Position numbers and translations under genes: made by a program. The notes under the pieces were generated by a model, which saw nothing but the letters and a program-made list of their open reading frames with translations, ran no database searches and was not told the DNA's origin. Below, in pieces: positions 34,761 to 45,295 of a DNA stretch of 64,000 bases. Source of the stretch: an uncultured Chloroflexota bacterium (GTDB lineage: Bacteria; Chloroflexota; Limnocylindria; Limnocylindrales; CSP1-4); the NCBI GenBank assembly GCA_903822495.1, contig CAIJPD010000032.1:1-64000 (forward strand), given 5' to 3'. Position 1 is the first letter of the stretch; each line of letters begins with the position of its first letter.

Positions 34761-34820
34761 AACGTCGCCGCGGGTCCCGCAACGACGCCGCGGGTCCCGC
34801 AACGACGCCGCGGTCCGGCA
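34761..34820. repeat. 20-bp tandem repeat, three copies
   Basis: Units of AACGACGCCGCGGGTCCCGC occupy 34781-34800 exactly, with a one-base variant at 34761-34780 and a diverged copy at 34801-34820. They lie in the divergent gap between the MFS transporter and the zinc-ribbon gene. Confidence 0.85.
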
Positions 34821-34858
34821 GCCCGCCCGGCCATCGCCCCTCGTACCATGTCTCCTCG

Positions 34859-35941
34859 ATGACCCGCTTCGAGTCTCCCAAGCTGCGCTGCCGCCGTTGC
34901 GGGCTGCAGCGCGTCGGGGCCGACCGCCTCTGCCCGGCGTGCGGCTTGGACCTGGAGGCTCCCGGGGCGCTGGAGTCCGCCGCGGCAGGCCGGCAGGCCC
35001 GGCCTGCCGACGCATCCCCCACGGTCAGCCGCCCGGCACGGACGGCCGCCGCCGCTCCATCGTCGCCCCCGCGGTCCGGGCCGGCATCCGCGGCGCCGCC
35101 CACCCGGCCGGTGCTGGAGCGCCCCATCAGCGCGTCACGCGGCATCCCGATTGCCCGACAGGGTCCGCTGGGCCGCGTCACGGACGCCCTCGGCGGCCTC
35201 GACGCCCGCACGCGCCGGACCGTGCTGCGGCTGGGCGCGGAGGTCGTGATCCTCGTGGTCGTCGTGGCGATCGTGGCAAGCGGCACCATCCTCAAGCCTC
35301 GGCCCGCCGCCACGCCCCAGCCGGGGGCCACGGGCCAGGTGGGCGGGAACACGGCGCCCAGCCTGGGCATCGCCGCCGCCGACATCAGCGCGGTCTTCCA
35401 GCTGCCGTACGCCGGATCGTTTACGTTCACGCCGGCGGCCGGCGGCCAGACCGGCCCATCGGGCGCCGCGTCTCGCATCGCGGGCGAGTCGGCCGACGGG
35501 GTCACCGCCATCGAGCTGACCGGGCCGCGCGACGACGTGACCAGCGCCACGTTCACCATCCGGGTCTTTGATGCGAACGCCGTCGATGCCATCGGGCTGC
35601 AGCGGCTGACCGTCTTCCTGCTCCTCTATGCGCCGGGCGCCGTGGACCAGCTGCTGGCGACCCTGGGCGACGCGACCGGCAGCGGAGCGGATCGGACCCT
35701 CGCGGTCGCCACCGACGGGCTGGTCGCCACCATCGAGACCCACCTGCAGCCGGGGGGCAACGTCACCGTGCGGCTCACGCCGGTGGTGGCTTCGCCGACG
35801 GCGTCGCCGAAGGCGAAGCCGGTCCCGGCCTCGGCATCGCCGGCCGGTGCGCCCAGCCCCAGCCGTGCACCCTCCGCCACGCCCTCGGTGAAGGCGCCGA
35901 CGGCCGCCCCCAGCGTGAAGGGCAGCCCCAGGCCGTCCTGA
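34859..35941 (+). CDS. Zinc-ribbon single-pass membrane protein, unknown function
   Basis: A 360-residue protein. The N-terminal zinc ribbon has C11, C14, C25 and C28 (CRRCG, CPACG). A Pro/Ser/Ala linker leads to one membrane helix (about 122-143). The extracellular part is a beta-rich domain (about 165-315) and a Lys/Pro/Ser/Ala tail with TASPKAKPVPA-like repeats. A TACCAT box lies nine bases upstream of the ATG. Zinc ribbons fused to a membrane anchor occur in diverse sensors, but the role here is unknown. Confidence 0.65.
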   Translation: MTRFESPKLRCRRCGLQRVGADRLCPACGLDLEAPGALESAAAGRQARPADASPTVSRPARTAAAAPSSPPRSGPASAAPPTRPVLERPISASRGIPIARQGPLGRVTDALGGLDARTRRTVLRLGAEVVILVVVVAIVASGTILKPRPAATPQPGATGQVGGNTAPSLGIAAADISAVFQLPYAGSFTFTPAAGGQTGPSGAASRIAGESADGVTAIELTGPRDDVTSATFTIRVFDANAVDAIGLQRLTVFLLLYAPGAVDQLLATLGDATGSGADRTLAVATDGLVATIETHLQPGGNVTVRLTPVVASPTASPKAKPVPASASPAGAPSPSRAPSATPSVKAPTAAPSVKGSPRPS

Positions 35942-35963
35942 GCGTCCCGTCCCGGCCGCGGCC

Positions 35964-36983
35964 TCAGGGGATGGGCAGACCCGCCAGCGCCAGCGCGACG
36001 ATGGAACGCGCATCCTCGATCGGGATGCCAAAGGCGATCCCGGCCGCCTGGCTGGTGGCCACCGCGACGCCGATCACGCGCCCGCCCAGGTCCACCATGG
36101 GCCCGCCGCTGTTGCCGGGATTGATCGCCGCGTCGGTCTGGATCAGGTTGGACAGGTGCTCGACGCCGGTGATGTCGATGGCGCGTCCCAGCCCGGAGAC
36201 CACCCCGCTGGAGACGGAGCCCGGGTACTCGCCCAGCGGGCTGCCCAGGACCAGGATTGACTGACCCAGCGCCAGCCGGAGCGAGTCTCCCAGCTGGGCG
36301 ACCGGGAGCCCGGTGGCGTCCACCCGGATGATCGCCAGGTCGTTGGTGCTCGACAGGCCGTACAGCTGGGCTGGCAGGGTGCGGCCGTCGGCCAGACCCA
36401 CGGTGATCGTCGCGGCGCCGGTCACGACGTGCCGGTTGGTCAGGATCCATCCGCGCGAGTCAACGATGAACCCGGATCCAGCGCCCGAGAAGGTGGCGCC
36501 ACGGCGACCCACGGACTGGGTGGTGATGGTGACCACGGTCGGGAGCACCCGTGCCGTGGCCGACACGGCATCCGAGGCCGCGTCGGGGGCGGCGGCCAGC
36601 GGTGCCGATACCAGCGTGGAGGCCGCGCTCGCGCCCGCCGATGACCCCGGGCCGCGGGACGCGCTGGCGGCCGGGCTGGCATTGGCGGTGGCGCCGGCCG
36701 GAATCATGGCCCGGAGCACGACGGCGGTCAGCGCGACCGTCAGGACGGAGCTCAGGACGGCGGCCAGGATGGCCGTCCGAACGGTGGATGGGCCGCCCGG
36801 CCGGGCAGGAGAGGGAGCCTGCACCGGGCTGGCCCACGCGCTGGGCTGGAACCCGATGGCGGTGTCGGACGCCACGACGAGCGCCGGGGCGGGCGCGCCC
36901 GGGGTTGCCTCGGCCGGCTCGGGAGAGGGATCCACCCCGGACTGGGCGGGGGAGGGCCGGGTGGTATCGCTGGCTGGGTCCAC
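35964..36983 (-). CDS. HtrA-like trypsin-family serine protease without PDZ domain
   Basis: A 339-residue protein: a Pro/Ser-rich cytoplasmic tail, membrane helix at 68-93, an Ala/Ser linker, then a trypsin-like domain with the full triad H185 (NRHVV), D215 (NDLAII) and S292 (GNSGGP). No PDZ domain follows. GTG 36983 is chosen because AAGGAG lies seven bases upstream; the much longer open frame is in the kinase gene's antisense. It probably degrades damaged exported proteins. Confidence 0.9.
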   Translation of the reverse strand: MDPASDTTRPSPAQSGVDPSPEPAEATPGAPAPALVVASDTAIGFQPSAWASPVQAPSPARPGGPSTVRTAILAAVLSSVLTVALTAVVLRAMIPAGATANASPAASASRGPGSSAGASAASTLVSAPLAAAPDAASDAVSATARVLPTVVTITTQSVGRRGATFSGAGSGFIVDSRGWILTNRHVVTGAATITVGLADGRTLPAQLYGLSSTNDLAIIRVDATGLPVAQLGDSLRLALGQSILVLGSPLGEYPGSVSSGVVSGLGRAIDITGVEHLSNLIQTDAAINPGNSGGPMVDLGGRVIGVAVATSQAAGIAFGIPIEDARSIVALALAGLPIP

Positions 36984-37212
36984 GTGTTGGCTCCTTCTGC
37001 CAGGAGGATCGGCGCACCGGCTGAGAAGACCCTGAAATCCTGGGCCATGCGTCGGCAGGCTGCGGCGGAGGCCACGACGGCCGGGCGAGGCGGACGGCTG
37101 CACCATGATCGCAGGGACTGCCGTTTGTGGCCCGATCGGCTGCCGAACAACTCTCGAACAACGCCGGCGTAGACTGGACGACCCCTCCCCTACGTGACGC
37201 GAAGCCCCAGGC

Positions 37213-37311
37213 ATGACGGACCAACCCCACGCCCCACGCCACCACAGCCGCGTCCTGGTCGTTGATGACCAGGCGATGCACCGCGCTGTCGGCGAGCGAC
37301 TCGTGCCATGA
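37213..37311 (+). pseudogene. Truncated response-regulator receiver, 32 codons, coupled to kinase gene
   Basis: ATG 37213 opens a 32-residue frame containing [20 protein letters not shown], the first beta strand, acidic pair and first helix of a CheY-like receiver. It then stops at TGA 37309-37311, overlapping the kinase ATG. The other two frames do not continue the receiver, so this looks like a deletion remnant rather than a one-base frameshift. It may still act as a short leader peptide coupling translation. Confidence 0.7.
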
Positions 37312-40300
37312 CGGGCGTGGACGACGCGGATCACGCCGACCAGCCATCCGGCCTGCTGGGCAACGACGACGCCGCCTGGAGCATCCTGGCCACCGCCCTC
37401 GACGCCGTGATCACGGTCGATGCCGCCGGCCTCGTGACGTCGTGGAACGAGATGGCCACCCGGACGTTCGGCTGGACGGCCGCCGAGGTCCTGGGCAAGG
37501 ATCTCGACGTTCTCATCGTCCCCGAGTCCCTGCGCGGCGCCCACAGGGCCGGGATCACCCGGTACCTGCGGACCGGGGAGGCGCTGGCCGTCGGTCGGCG
37601 CAGGAACATGGATGCCCTCCACCGCGACGGCCGGGTCCTTCCCATCGAGCTCTCGGTCTTCGCGTTCCGCCAGGACGGGGTGTCGGCGTTCGCCGCGTTC
37701 CTGCGGGACCTGTCGGCTACCGTCGCCGACAAGGCACGGATCACCCGCCAGCAGGACGGGCTGCGCACCCTCGCCCTCATCGCCTCCACCCGCGAGCCGT
37801 CGCTTGACCGGCAGCTCACCACGGCGCTGGAGCTGGCGACCGCCCACCTGGGCACCGAGGTGGGCCTCCTGTTGCGCGACGGCGAGGGCGGGCCGCGGAT
37901 GACGCATGGCGTGGGCATCGGGGCCGAGGCCGCGGCCCGTCACCTGGCGAACCGCTGGTCCGACGCGGCCGCTGAGCAGGCGGCCATCGCGGACCAGCCC
38001 ATCGCGGACCAGCCCATCGCGGCGACCGCCCCTCTCCCCTTCTGGTCCGCCCGGCAGGCTCCTGACCCGCTTTCGGTGCTGCTCGCCACCATGGTCGTGG
38101 TGAGCGGTCGGCCGTATGTTCTGGTGGCCTTCGCCTCCACGGCGCCGGTGCCCCAGGCGCATCCGGACGCCGACCAGGAGTTCCTTCGTTCGTTCGCCGG
38201 CTGGGTCGGCGCCACGATGGAGCGGGAGGCGGCCGTGGTCGGCCAACGCGAGGGCGAGTCGGCGGTCCGGTTGATGTACGAGACGATCTCATCGCGGTCG
38301 GAGACCTTCGACGGGAAGGTCGCTGCCCTGATGGCCATGGCCTGCGCCAGGTTCGGGATGGATACGGGCATCCTCAGCGAGATCCAAGGGAGCGCCCTGA
38401 ACGTCCGCGTGGCTGCCGGGCCGCGTGCCAAGATCCGCTCCGGCTACGTCTTCCCCCAGGAGGAGACCTTCAGCTCCCAGATCCTCGCCACGGGCCAGGG
38501 CTTCGCGGTGGACCACGCGGCCGAATCGGAGTGGCGGGCTCACGCGGCGCGGACCATCCGCGGCCTGGAGTCGTTCATCGGTGTCCCGGTGCGCGTCGGG
38601 GGACAGACCTATGGGGCGCTGAGCCTGTCCAGCTTCAAACCGCACGAGCCGTTCCCGCCAGCGGCGATGGAGTTCCTCCACCTGGTCGCGCAGTGGATCG
38701 GCGATGAGATCGAGCGAACCCGGTTCGTGGGCGCGCTCGCGCAGGCAAACGCCGGCCTGGAGGTGGCCCTGGGTCGGGCTCGCGACTTGGCGGTGGCCGC
38801 AGAGGCGGCCAACCAGGCCAAGAGTGATTTCCTCGCGGTGATGAGCCACGAGATCCGCACCCCGCTGTCGGGCATCATCGGGATGACCGAGGTGCTGCTG
38901 GAGTCGGCGCTCGACGCTGACCAGCGAGCCATGGCCGAGATCGTCCATGGCTCCGGCGAGGAGCTGGTCAAGATTCTCAACGACGTCCTGGACTTCGCGC
39001 GCATCGAGGCGGGCGAGATGGCCCTCGACCACGGCGAGGTGCACCTGCTCGACCTGCTCCTCGAGCTGGTCGCGCTGCTGGGAGCACCGGCGCGCCGGCA
39101 GGGGGTGGCGGTGGAGGCGGTGGTCGATCCGCGAGTGCCAGCAGTCCTGGGTGGCTACCCACTCCGCCTGCGCCAGATCCTCAGCAACCTGATCGGGAAC
39201 GCCGTCAAGTTCACCAGCAGTGGCCGGATCACGGTGGAGGTGGCGCTGGTCCACTGGTCCCCCGAGGAGCGGCCCAAGATCTGGTTCGAGGTCAGCGATA
39301 CGGGCCCCGGGATCCCGCCCGAGATGGAGGCCCGGCTGTTCACGCCGTTCTCCCAGGGAGACACCTCCACAACCCGCTCCGTGGGCGGCACGGGCCTGGG
39401 GCTGGCCATCTCGCGCAGATTGGTGGACCTGATGGGCGGCCGGATCGGCTACCTGCCGGCGCCCAGCGGCGGGAGCCGGTTCTGGTTCGAGGTCCCCTTC
39501 GAACGGATTGCCGGGCTCGAGGTCGAGGAAGGGGTGCCGACGGCCGGGTCGCAACGGTCGCGTGCCCGCATGGCGCCCGGGGCCTCCTGGGTGCAGGGAG
39601 CCCCCGCAGGGACGGACGTCGCCGCGACGCCCGCCCCTGCCCCGCACCCGGCCCCTGCCCCGCTCCCGGCCGCGAGGCCCGAGGCCGACGCAGGCGACCA
39701 ACCAGTGGGCGCCGGCGCACGGATCCTCCTGGTCGAGGACAGCGACGTCAGCCGGTTCGTGGCCGAGGGGCTGCTGGCGCGGCTGGGCTGCATCGTCACG
39801 ACCGCGACCAACGGGCGGGAGGCCGTGGACCGCTTCGCCGCCGGCGCCTTCGACCTGGTCCTGATGGACTGCCGGATGCCCGTCCTGGACGGCTACGACG
39901 CGGCCCGCCAGATCCGGGCGCTGGAGGCGTCGTGTCGCGCGCCCCGGACGCCGATCGTGGCCCTGACCGCCAGCGCGCTCGAATCGGACCGGCGCCGCAG
40001 CCTGGATGCCGGGATGGACGACCACCTCTCGAAGCCGGTGCGCGCGGCGGACCTCTCGGCCCTCATCAGGGTGTGGTGGCAGCCGGGCGACGCTGCGCCA
40101 GCGGGTGATGGCGGCCCCGCGGTTCCGGCCAGTCGCCGCGGCCGGTCGGCCCGGGTCCAGTCGGGATCGCATCGCCTCGACATTGACGATGCGCTGCTGG
40201 CCGAGGTCACCGGCGGCGACGCGACGGTGCGCCGGGACCTCCTGGCGGCCCTCGCGCTCGACGGCCGCGCCATCCTGGCCACGATCGACCGCCAGCCGTC

Positions 40301-40493
40301 GCTCGCCTCGCCGGAGGGAATCGCCGAGGCGGCGCACGCGCTCAAGGGCGCGGCGGCGACGCTCGGCATCCGCGCGTTGGCGAGGAGTGCGGCGACGCTG
40401 GAAGAAGCCGCGCGGCAGGGGCGACTGACCGCCCGCCTGGTCGCCCGACTCCGCCAGGACATCGTGGCGTTCGAGGCATGGGCGGACGCATGA
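37308..40493 (+). CDS. Hybrid sensor histidine kinase (PAS-GAF-GAF-HisKA-HATPase-REC-HPt)
   Basis: A 1061-residue soluble kinase. Domains in order: PAS (about 18-135), a GAF-like region (about 150-310), GAF (about 325-475), HisKA with H514 in [11 protein letters not shown], HATPase with [18 protein letters not shown] near 695, a receiver with D854 ([13 protein letters not shown]), and HPt with H1010 ([12 protein letters not shown]). This is a complete phosphorelay in one protein; its output regulator is not adjacent. IADQP is duplicated near residue 230. The ATG overlaps a receiver fragment. Confidence 0.93.
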   Translation: MTGVDDADHADQPSGLLGNDDAAWSILATALDAVITVDAAGLVTSWNEMATRTFGWTAAEVLGKDLDVLIVPESLRGAHRAGITRYLRTGEALAVGRRRNMDALHRDGRVLPIELSVFAFRQDGVSAFAAFLRDLSATVADKARITRQQDGLRTLALIASTREPSLDRQLTTALELATAHLGTEVGLLLRDGEGGPRMTHGVGIGAEAAARHLANRWSDAAAEQAAIADQPIADQPIAATAPLPFWSARQAPDPLSVLLATMVVVSGRPYVLVAFASTAPVPQAHPDADQEFLRSFAGWVGATMEREAAVVGQREGESAVRLMYETISSRSETFDGKVAALMAMACARFGMDTGILSEIQGSALNVRVAAGPRAKIRSGYVFPQEETFSSQILATGQGFAVDHAAESEWRAHAARTIRGLESFIGVPVRVGGQTYGALSLSSFKPHEPFPPAAMEFLHLVAQWIGDEIERTRFVGALAQANAGLEVALGRARDLAVAAEAANQAKSDFLAVMSHEIRTPLSGIIGMTEVLLESALDADQRAMAEIVHGSGEELVKILNDVLDFARIEAGEMALDHGEVHLLDLLLELVALLGAPARRQGVAVEAVVDPRVPAVLGGYPLRLRQILSNLIGNAVKFTSSGRITVEVALVHWSPEERPKIWFEVSDTGPGIPPEMEARLFTPFSQGDTSTTRSVGGTGLGLAISRRLVDLMGGRIGYLPAPSGGSRFWFEVPFERIAGLEVEEGVPTAGSQRSRARMAPGASWVQGAPAGTDVAATPAPAPHPAPAPLPAARPEADAGDQPVGAGARILLVEDSDVSRFVAEGLLARLGCIVTTATNGREAVDRFAAGAFDLVLMDCRMPVLDGYDAARQIRALEASCRAPRTPIVALTASALESDRRRSLDAGMDDHLSKPVRAADLSALIRVWWQPGDAAPAGDGGPAVPASRRGRSARVQSGSHRLDIDDALLAEVTGGDATVRRDLLAALALDGRAILATIDRQPSLASPEGIAEAAHALKGAAATLGIRALARSAATLEEAARQGRLTARLVARLRQDIVAFEAWADA

Positions 40494-41392
40494 GGTCCCT
40501 GGTGACCGGCGGCGCCGGGTTCATCGGCAGCCACCTCGTGGAGGCCCTCCTGGCCCGCGGCGATCAGGTCACGGTCCTCGACGACCTGTCATCCGGCTCC
40601 ATGGAGAACCTGCCGGCGGGGATCACCCTGGTCCGTGCCGATGTCGCCGATCCGCGGACCATCGACCTGATCGCCGCCCAGCGGCCCAGCCTCGTCTTCC
40701 ACCTCGCGGCCCAGGTGAGCGTGGTCCAATCCGTGGCGGACCCGGACCACGACCGCGCCGTCAACGTGGTCGGCACCCGTCATGTCCTGGAGGGCGCCGC
40801 CGAGGGTGCGGCCCGGCGCATCGTCGTGGTCTCCAGCGGCGGCGCCATCTACGGTGAGGCGCGCCTGGCCACGGAAGAATCCCCGGCCGCCCCCGAATCC
40901 CCGTACGGTGCCCACAAGCTGGCCGCCGAGCGGGACGTCGCGCTGTCCAGCCTGTCATACGGGATCGCGCGGCTGGCCAATGTCTACGGGCCGCGCCAGC
41001 GCCGGGACCTGGAGGGCGGCGTCGTGGCGATCTTCGTCGAGCGGCTGCTCGCCCGGCAGCCCATCACCATCTACGGCAGCGGCGAGCAGCGCCGCGACTT
41101 CGTCCATGTCGCGGACGTGGTGGCCGCGCTCCTCGCGATCGCCGACAGCGACCGGGACGGGACCTGGAACGTCGCCACGGGGACGGAGACCAGCGTGAAC
41201 CGGCTCCTCGAGGCACTCCAGCATGAGCTGGGCCCCGCGGTCGCGGTCAAGCGCGCCCCGGCCCGCGCCGGCGAGGTCTTCGCGTCCTCGCTGTCGTTCG
41301 CCCGGATCGCCGAGGACCTGGGCTGGCGTCCGGGCCTGGACCTGGCGGCCGGCCTGCGCGCCACCATCGCCTGGCGGCCGGACGGCGCCTGA
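40490..41392 (+). CDS. NAD-dependent epimerase/dehydratase (GalE-like)
   Basis: A 300-residue short-chain dehydrogenase/reductase of the extended family. The NAD-binding motif is [13 protein letters not shown] at the N-terminus and YGAHK supplies the catalytic Tyr and Lys. The set [18 protein letters not shown] and [13 protein letters not shown] is typical of UDP-glucose 4-epimerase-like proteins. ATG 40490 overlaps the kinase stop (ATGA); ATG 40478 is an alternative. The exact sugar substrate is not visible. Confidence 0.85.
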   Translation: MRSLVTGGAGFIGSHLVEALLARGDQVTVLDDLSSGSMENLPAGITLVRADVADPRTIDLIAAQRPSLVFHLAAQVSVVQSVADPDHDRAVNVVGTRHVLEGAAEGAARRIVVVSSGGAIYGEARLATEESPAAPESPYGAHKLAAERDVALSSLSYGIARLANVYGPRQRRDLEGGVVAIFVERLLARQPITIYGSGEQRRDFVHVADVVAALLAIADSDRDGTWNVATGTETSVNRLLEALQHELGPAVAVKRAPARAGEVFASSLSFARIAEDLGWRPGLDLAAGLRATIAWRPDGA

Positions 41393-41413
41393 TTCGCCCT
41401 GGCCTGACTCGTC

Positions 41414-43864
41414 CTAGCCGGCCGACTTGCGCCCGCGGGGCGATCCCAGCTCGACGCTGATCTCCACCAGGCGATCCAGCCGGTCGCGTACTCGCCAGTT
41501 GAACGACCCTTCGGGGAACGACCCATCCGCGCCCGCCTCGCCGGCCGGCAGCCCGCCCAGGAGCTGCATGGCATCGTCCACGGAATCGATCCCGTGGATG
41601 CGGAACCCGCCCTCGCGGACCGCGGCCAGGACGTCGTCGCGGAGCATCAGCGTCCGGACATTGGCGTTGGGGATGATCACGCCCTGCTCGCCGGTCAACC
41701 CCCGGGCCACGCACAGGTCGAAGTAGCCCTCGATCTTCTCGTTGACGCCGCCCACGGTCTGGCTCCGCCCCAGCTGGTCCACCGACCCGGTGATGGCCAG
41801 CGACTGGCTGAGCGGGACGCCGGCGATCGCGGAGAGCACGGCACACAGCTCGGCCATCGACGCGCTGTCGCCCTCCACCCCGCCGTAGGACTGCTCGAAG
41901 ACCAGGCTGACGTGGAGCGCCAGCGGCTTGCGCTGGCCGAAGCGGCCGCCCAGGAAGCCCGACAGGATCAGCACGCCCTTGGAGTGGATGGGCCCGCCCA
42001 GCGCCACCTCGCGCTCGATGTCGATGACCTCGCCCCGTCCCAGGCGGACCTGGGCGGTGATCCGGGTGGGCCAGCCAAACTCGTCCTCGCCGATGATCGC
42101 CACGGAGAGCCCGTTGACCTCGCCCACGGCCCGTCCGTCCGTCTGGATCCGGAGCATCCCTTCGACGATGGCCGCCCGCATCTCCTCGGCGATCCGCCCC
42201 ACTCGGCGCCGACGGGCCGCGATGGCCGCGCCGACATGCTCGGCGGCGATCGACGCACCCGCCGCCAGCGTCGCCATCCGGTCGGATTCGCGGATGAGGT
42301 CGGTCAGGGCGCGGACGTTGGTCGTCAGGCGCTCGGCGTGGTCGGCGAGGCGGGCCGCGTGGTCGATGACGGCGGCGGCCGCCCCGGCCTCCAGCGGACG
42401 GAGCCCCTCGCGCCGGGCGATGGTGGCCAGCAGGGAGCCGTACAGCCGCTCGGTCTCCGGCGTCCGCCGCGCGCGGTCGTCGAAGTCGGCCCGGATCCGG
42501 AAGAGCTCGGCGATGTCCGGGTCCGCCTGCGAGAGCAGGAGGAACAGCTCGCGGTCGCCCAGGAGGATCACCTTGAGGTCGAGCGGGATGGGCTCCGGCT
42601 CGATGGACGCCGTCGCCATGAAGAGGACGCCCTGCGGGAGTCGGTCCACGCGCAGCTCCTGCGAGCGGAGCGAGCGCTTCAGCTCATCCCAGGCGTACGG
42701 CTGGCCCAGGAGCCGACGGACGTCCAGCAGGAGGTAGCCGCCGTTGGCCCGATGCAGGGCACCGGCCTTGATGAGCGTGAAGTCCGTGACGAGGGCGCCC
42801 AGGTGGGCCACCTGCTCCACCTGGCCGAGCAGGTTGGGGTGGGTGGGCAGGTCCTCGTAGACCACCGGGGCGCAGGTCAGCGCGCCGTTGTCCACGACCA
42901 GGTTCACCTGGCAGCGGCCGAAGGGGGAGACGCCGTCCGCGGGTCCGGCGGGGAGCGACAACCCCGACGCAGCCGCGGGCCCGGAGCCGGCCTCGGCCTC
43001 GTCGCCGTCCCGGCGGGCCAGGAACTCGCCGGCCCGCGCCACCACGTCCGCCTCGACCTCGTCGAGGAAGGCGCCCACCGCGGCGAGGTCGCCGAACTCG
43101 CCGCGGGCCTCGGTGATCAGCTGGTCCACGGCGCGCCGGACCGTCTCCTCGTTGAGGGCCTGCACCTCGCGGCGGTGCTCGCGCTCCAGCCGCGGGATCG
43201 AGGCGAGCAGGGCGGCGAGCTCGGTCTGCAGCTCGGCCATCACGGCCTTGATCCGCTCCTGCTCCTCGGCCGGCAGCTTGCCGAACGCCTCGGGGTCCAC
43301 GACCGCGTCGTCCTTGATCGCCGCCATCCCAAAGCCCATCGGGGTCTGGGCGATGGCGATGCCGCGCTCCAGGGCGCGCTGCTGGAGGTTGCCCAGGGCC
43401 CCTTCCCGGTGGCCCTTGAACGCCTCTTCCAGCGCCTGGCGACGGGTCCGGTACTCCTCGTTCTCCATGGCGGCGGGGATCGACACCGCGAACTCGCGGA
43501 CCAGGGTGGCCATCCGGGCCCGCAGCGCGCGGCCTCGCCCGGCGGGGAGCCGGAGCGCGCGCGGGCGGCGGGGATCGGTGAAGTTGTGGACATAGCACCA
43601 GTCGTCGGGGACGGGCCGCAGGGCCGCCGCTCGGTCCAGGTACTGGCGGATGGCGGTGTACTTGCCGGTGCCCTCCGGGCCCATCACCAGCAGGTTGTAG
43701 CCCTGCCCGGGCATCGACATCGCGAAGTCGATCGCCTCCATGGCACGGGCCTGGCCCACGATCTCGGCCACGTCGGGGACGTCGGCGGTGGTCACGAAGC
43801 CAAGGCTCGCCGGGTCGCAGCGGCGAGCCAGGCGGTCCGCTTCCAACGGTTCCAGCGGGCTCAT
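41414..43864 (-). CDS. Lon-like ATP-dependent protease with fused AAA region
   Basis: An 816-residue protein of the LonB-like family common in bacteria. Walker A is MGPEGTGKYT at 61-70. A helical insertion (about 100-330) carries a long coiled-coil stretch. The C-terminal Lon protease domain shows YGGVEGDSASMAEL (probable catalytic S667) and GGVNEKIEGYFDLC (probable K710). AAGGAG lies eight bases before the ATG. It probably acts in protein quality control; the insert differs from classical Lon. Confidence 0.9.
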   Translation of the reverse strand: MSPLEPLEADRLARRCDPASLGFVTTADVPDVAEIVGQARAMEAIDFAMSMPGQGYNLLVMGPEGTGKYTAIRQYLDRAAALRPVPDDWCYVHNFTDPRRPRALRLPAGRGRALRARMATLVREFAVSIPAAMENEEYRTRRQALEEAFKGHREGALGNLQQRALERGIAIAQTPMGFGMAAIKDDAVVDPEAFGKLPAEEQERIKAVMAELQTELAALLASIPRLEREHRREVQALNEETVRRAVDQLITEARGEFGDLAAVGAFLDEVEADVVARAGEFLARRDGDEAEAGSGPAAASGLSLPAGPADGVSPFGRCQVNLVVDNGALTCAPVVYEDLPTHPNLLGQVEQVAHLGALVTDFTLIKAGALHRANGGYLLLDVRRLLGQPYAWDELKRSLRSQELRVDRLPQGVLFMATASIEPEPIPLDLKVILLGDRELFLLLSQADPDIAELFRIRADFDDRARRTPETERLYGSLLATIARREGLRPLEAGAAAAVIDHAARLADHAERLTTNVRALTDLIRESDRMATLAAGASIAAEHVGAAIAARRRRVGRIAEEMRAAIVEGMLRIQTDGRAVGEVNGLSVAIIGEDEFGWPTRITAQVRLGRGEVIDIEREVALGGPIHSKGVLILSGFLGGRFGQRKPLALHVSLVFEQSYGGVEGDSASMAELCAVLSAIAGVPLSQSLAITGSVDQLGRSQTVGGVNEKIEGYFDLCVARGLTGEQGVIIPNANVRTLMLRDDVLAAVREGGFRIHGIDSVDDAMQLLGGLPAGEAGADGSFPEGSFNWRVRDRLDRLVEISVELGSPRGRKSAG

Positions 43865-43920
43865 CGCACAACTCCTTCTCGGCGGTGCCGGCCTGTCGGG
43901 CTGGGTGCCCGCGGTCGGCC

Positions 43921-43980
43921 CAGGGTCAGCGGGGGGGGGGTCCCCAGGGTCAGCGGGGGGTCCCCAGCGTCAGCGAGGGG
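43921..43980. repeat. About 20-bp tandem repeat, three copies, with a G10 run
   Basis: Units of the form CAG(G/C)GTCAGCG, then G runs and TCCC, repeat three times. The first contains ten consecutive G (43931-43940), the second six, and the third is AGGGG. The third copy overlaps the homoserine dehydrogenase stop (43970-43972), so repeat change would alter its C-terminus. Confidence 0.8.
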
Positions 43981-45295
43981 TCCCCAGCCCGCTCTCGAAC
44001 GGCAGGGCGAGCGGGGCATCCACCAGGAAGTCCAGCCGCGCCATGGCCGCAACGGCCGCAGCCACCTGGCCGGCCGGGGTGGGCTCCAGGGTGATCACGA
44101 ACGGGAGGTCGTCCTTGGCCTCGCCGGGCAACTGGAGGACCGCATCGATGCTGATGTTGGCCTCCGCGAGGACCGACGCCAGGCGGGCGATGATCCCGGG
44201 CTGGTCCGTGACCCGGAAGCGGAGATACCAGCGCCGGACCTGCTCCGCGGTGGAGCGCGGCGCGTGCTCCGCCAGGGTGATGTGGGCAAACGGCGAGGCG
44301 GGCGCCAGCCCGCCATTGCGGATCTCGCGTGCGGCGCGCATCAGGTCGCTGACCACGGCCACGCCGGTGGGGGTGGGGCCGGCACCGCGGCCGTAATAGA
44401 AGGTGTCCTGGCCGTAGGCGCCCCGGACCCAGACCGCGTTGTAGGCGCCCTGGACGTGGGCGAGGATCGCGTCCGACGGCACCAGCGCCGGCTGGACGGA
44501 GAGGAGCAGGCCGCGCTCGTCGCGCTCGGCCGATCCGATGAGGCGGACGGTGTGGCCCAGCCGATGGGCGTAGGCAAAGTCGATCGACCGGATCCGCCGG
44601 ATCCCCTCGACGTGGATGTCGTCGGGCATGACGCGGGTCCCGAACGCCAGCCCGGCCAGCAGCGCCAGCTTGGACCGGGCATCCAGCCCGTCCACGTCGG
44701 CGGACGGGTCCGCCTCGGCGTAGCCCAGCGCCTGGGCCTCGGCCAGCACGTCCTCGAAGGAGTCGCCGCGGCGCTCCATCTCGGTCAGGATGTAGTTGCA
44801 GGTGCCGTTCAGGATGCCGATCAGCGCGTCGATCCGGTCGCCCGCGATGCCCTCGCGCAGGACCGCGTGGATGGGGATCCCGCCGGCGACGCTGGCTTCC
44901 ATGGAGAGGCTCACGCCGGCGGCCCGCGCCTGCTCCCAGAGCTCGACGCCGCGCACGGCCATCAGCGCCTTGTTGGCGGTGACCACGGACTTCCCGGCGG
45001 CGATGGCCGCCGCGATGATCTCGGCCGCGACCCCGGTCCCGCCCACGAGCTCGGCGATCACCTGGATCTCCGGGTCGTTGACCACCACGCGCCAGTCGGC
45101 GGTCCGGATCACGTCGGCCGGGAGGCCCTGCACGGCGGCCGCGCGGGTGGTGCCGATCGAGGGCGAGCAGATGGCCCTGACGCGGAGCGGGAAGCCCAGC
45201 CGGGCCTCGATCGACGCGGCGTTGTCGCGCAGGATCTCCAGCGCCCCGCCGCCTACGTTGCCCAGGCCGATGATCCCGACGTTCAGAGCAGTCAC
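43970..45295 (-). CDS. hom: Homoserine dehydrogenase
   Basis: A 441-residue NAD(P)-dependent enzyme of the aspartate pathway (aspartate semialdehyde to homoserine) feeding threonine and methionine. The Rossmann motif is GIIGLGNVGGGALE, and KALMAVRG and AGGIPIHAVLREGIAGDRI are catalytic-domain segments. A C-terminal ACT domain (about 355-430) suggests feedback control by threonine. It starts at GTG 45295 with GAGGA upstream. The last residues (GLGTPR) fall within an intergenic tandem repeat. Confidence 0.94.
   Translation of the reverse strand: MTALNVGIIGLGNVGGGALEILRDNAASIEARLGFPLRVRAICSPSIGTTRAAAVQGLPADVIRTADWRVVVNDPEIQVIAELVGGTGVAAEIIAAAIAAGKSVVTANKALMAVRGVELWEQARAAGVSLSMEASVAGGIPIHAVLREGIAGDRIDALIGILNGTCNYILTEMERRGDSFEDVLAEAQALGYAEADPSADVDGLDARSKLALLAGLAFGTRVMPDDIHVEGIRRIRSIDFAYAHRLGHTVRLIGSAERDERGLLLSVQPALVPSDAILAHVQGAYNAVWVRGAYGQDTFYYGRGAGPTPTGVAVVSDLMRAAREIRNGGLAPASPFAHITLAEHAPRSTAEQVRRWYLRFRVTDQPGIIARLASVLAEANISIDAVLQLPGEAKDDLPFVITLEPTPAGQVAAAVAAMARLDFLVDAPLALPFESGLGTPR

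Noticed and set aside
37331-38246. Long N-terminal extension of the HtrA-like frame to 38246
   Set aside because: It runs antisense to the sensor kinase; AAGGAG before GTG 36983 and the membrane anchor position support the shorter protein.
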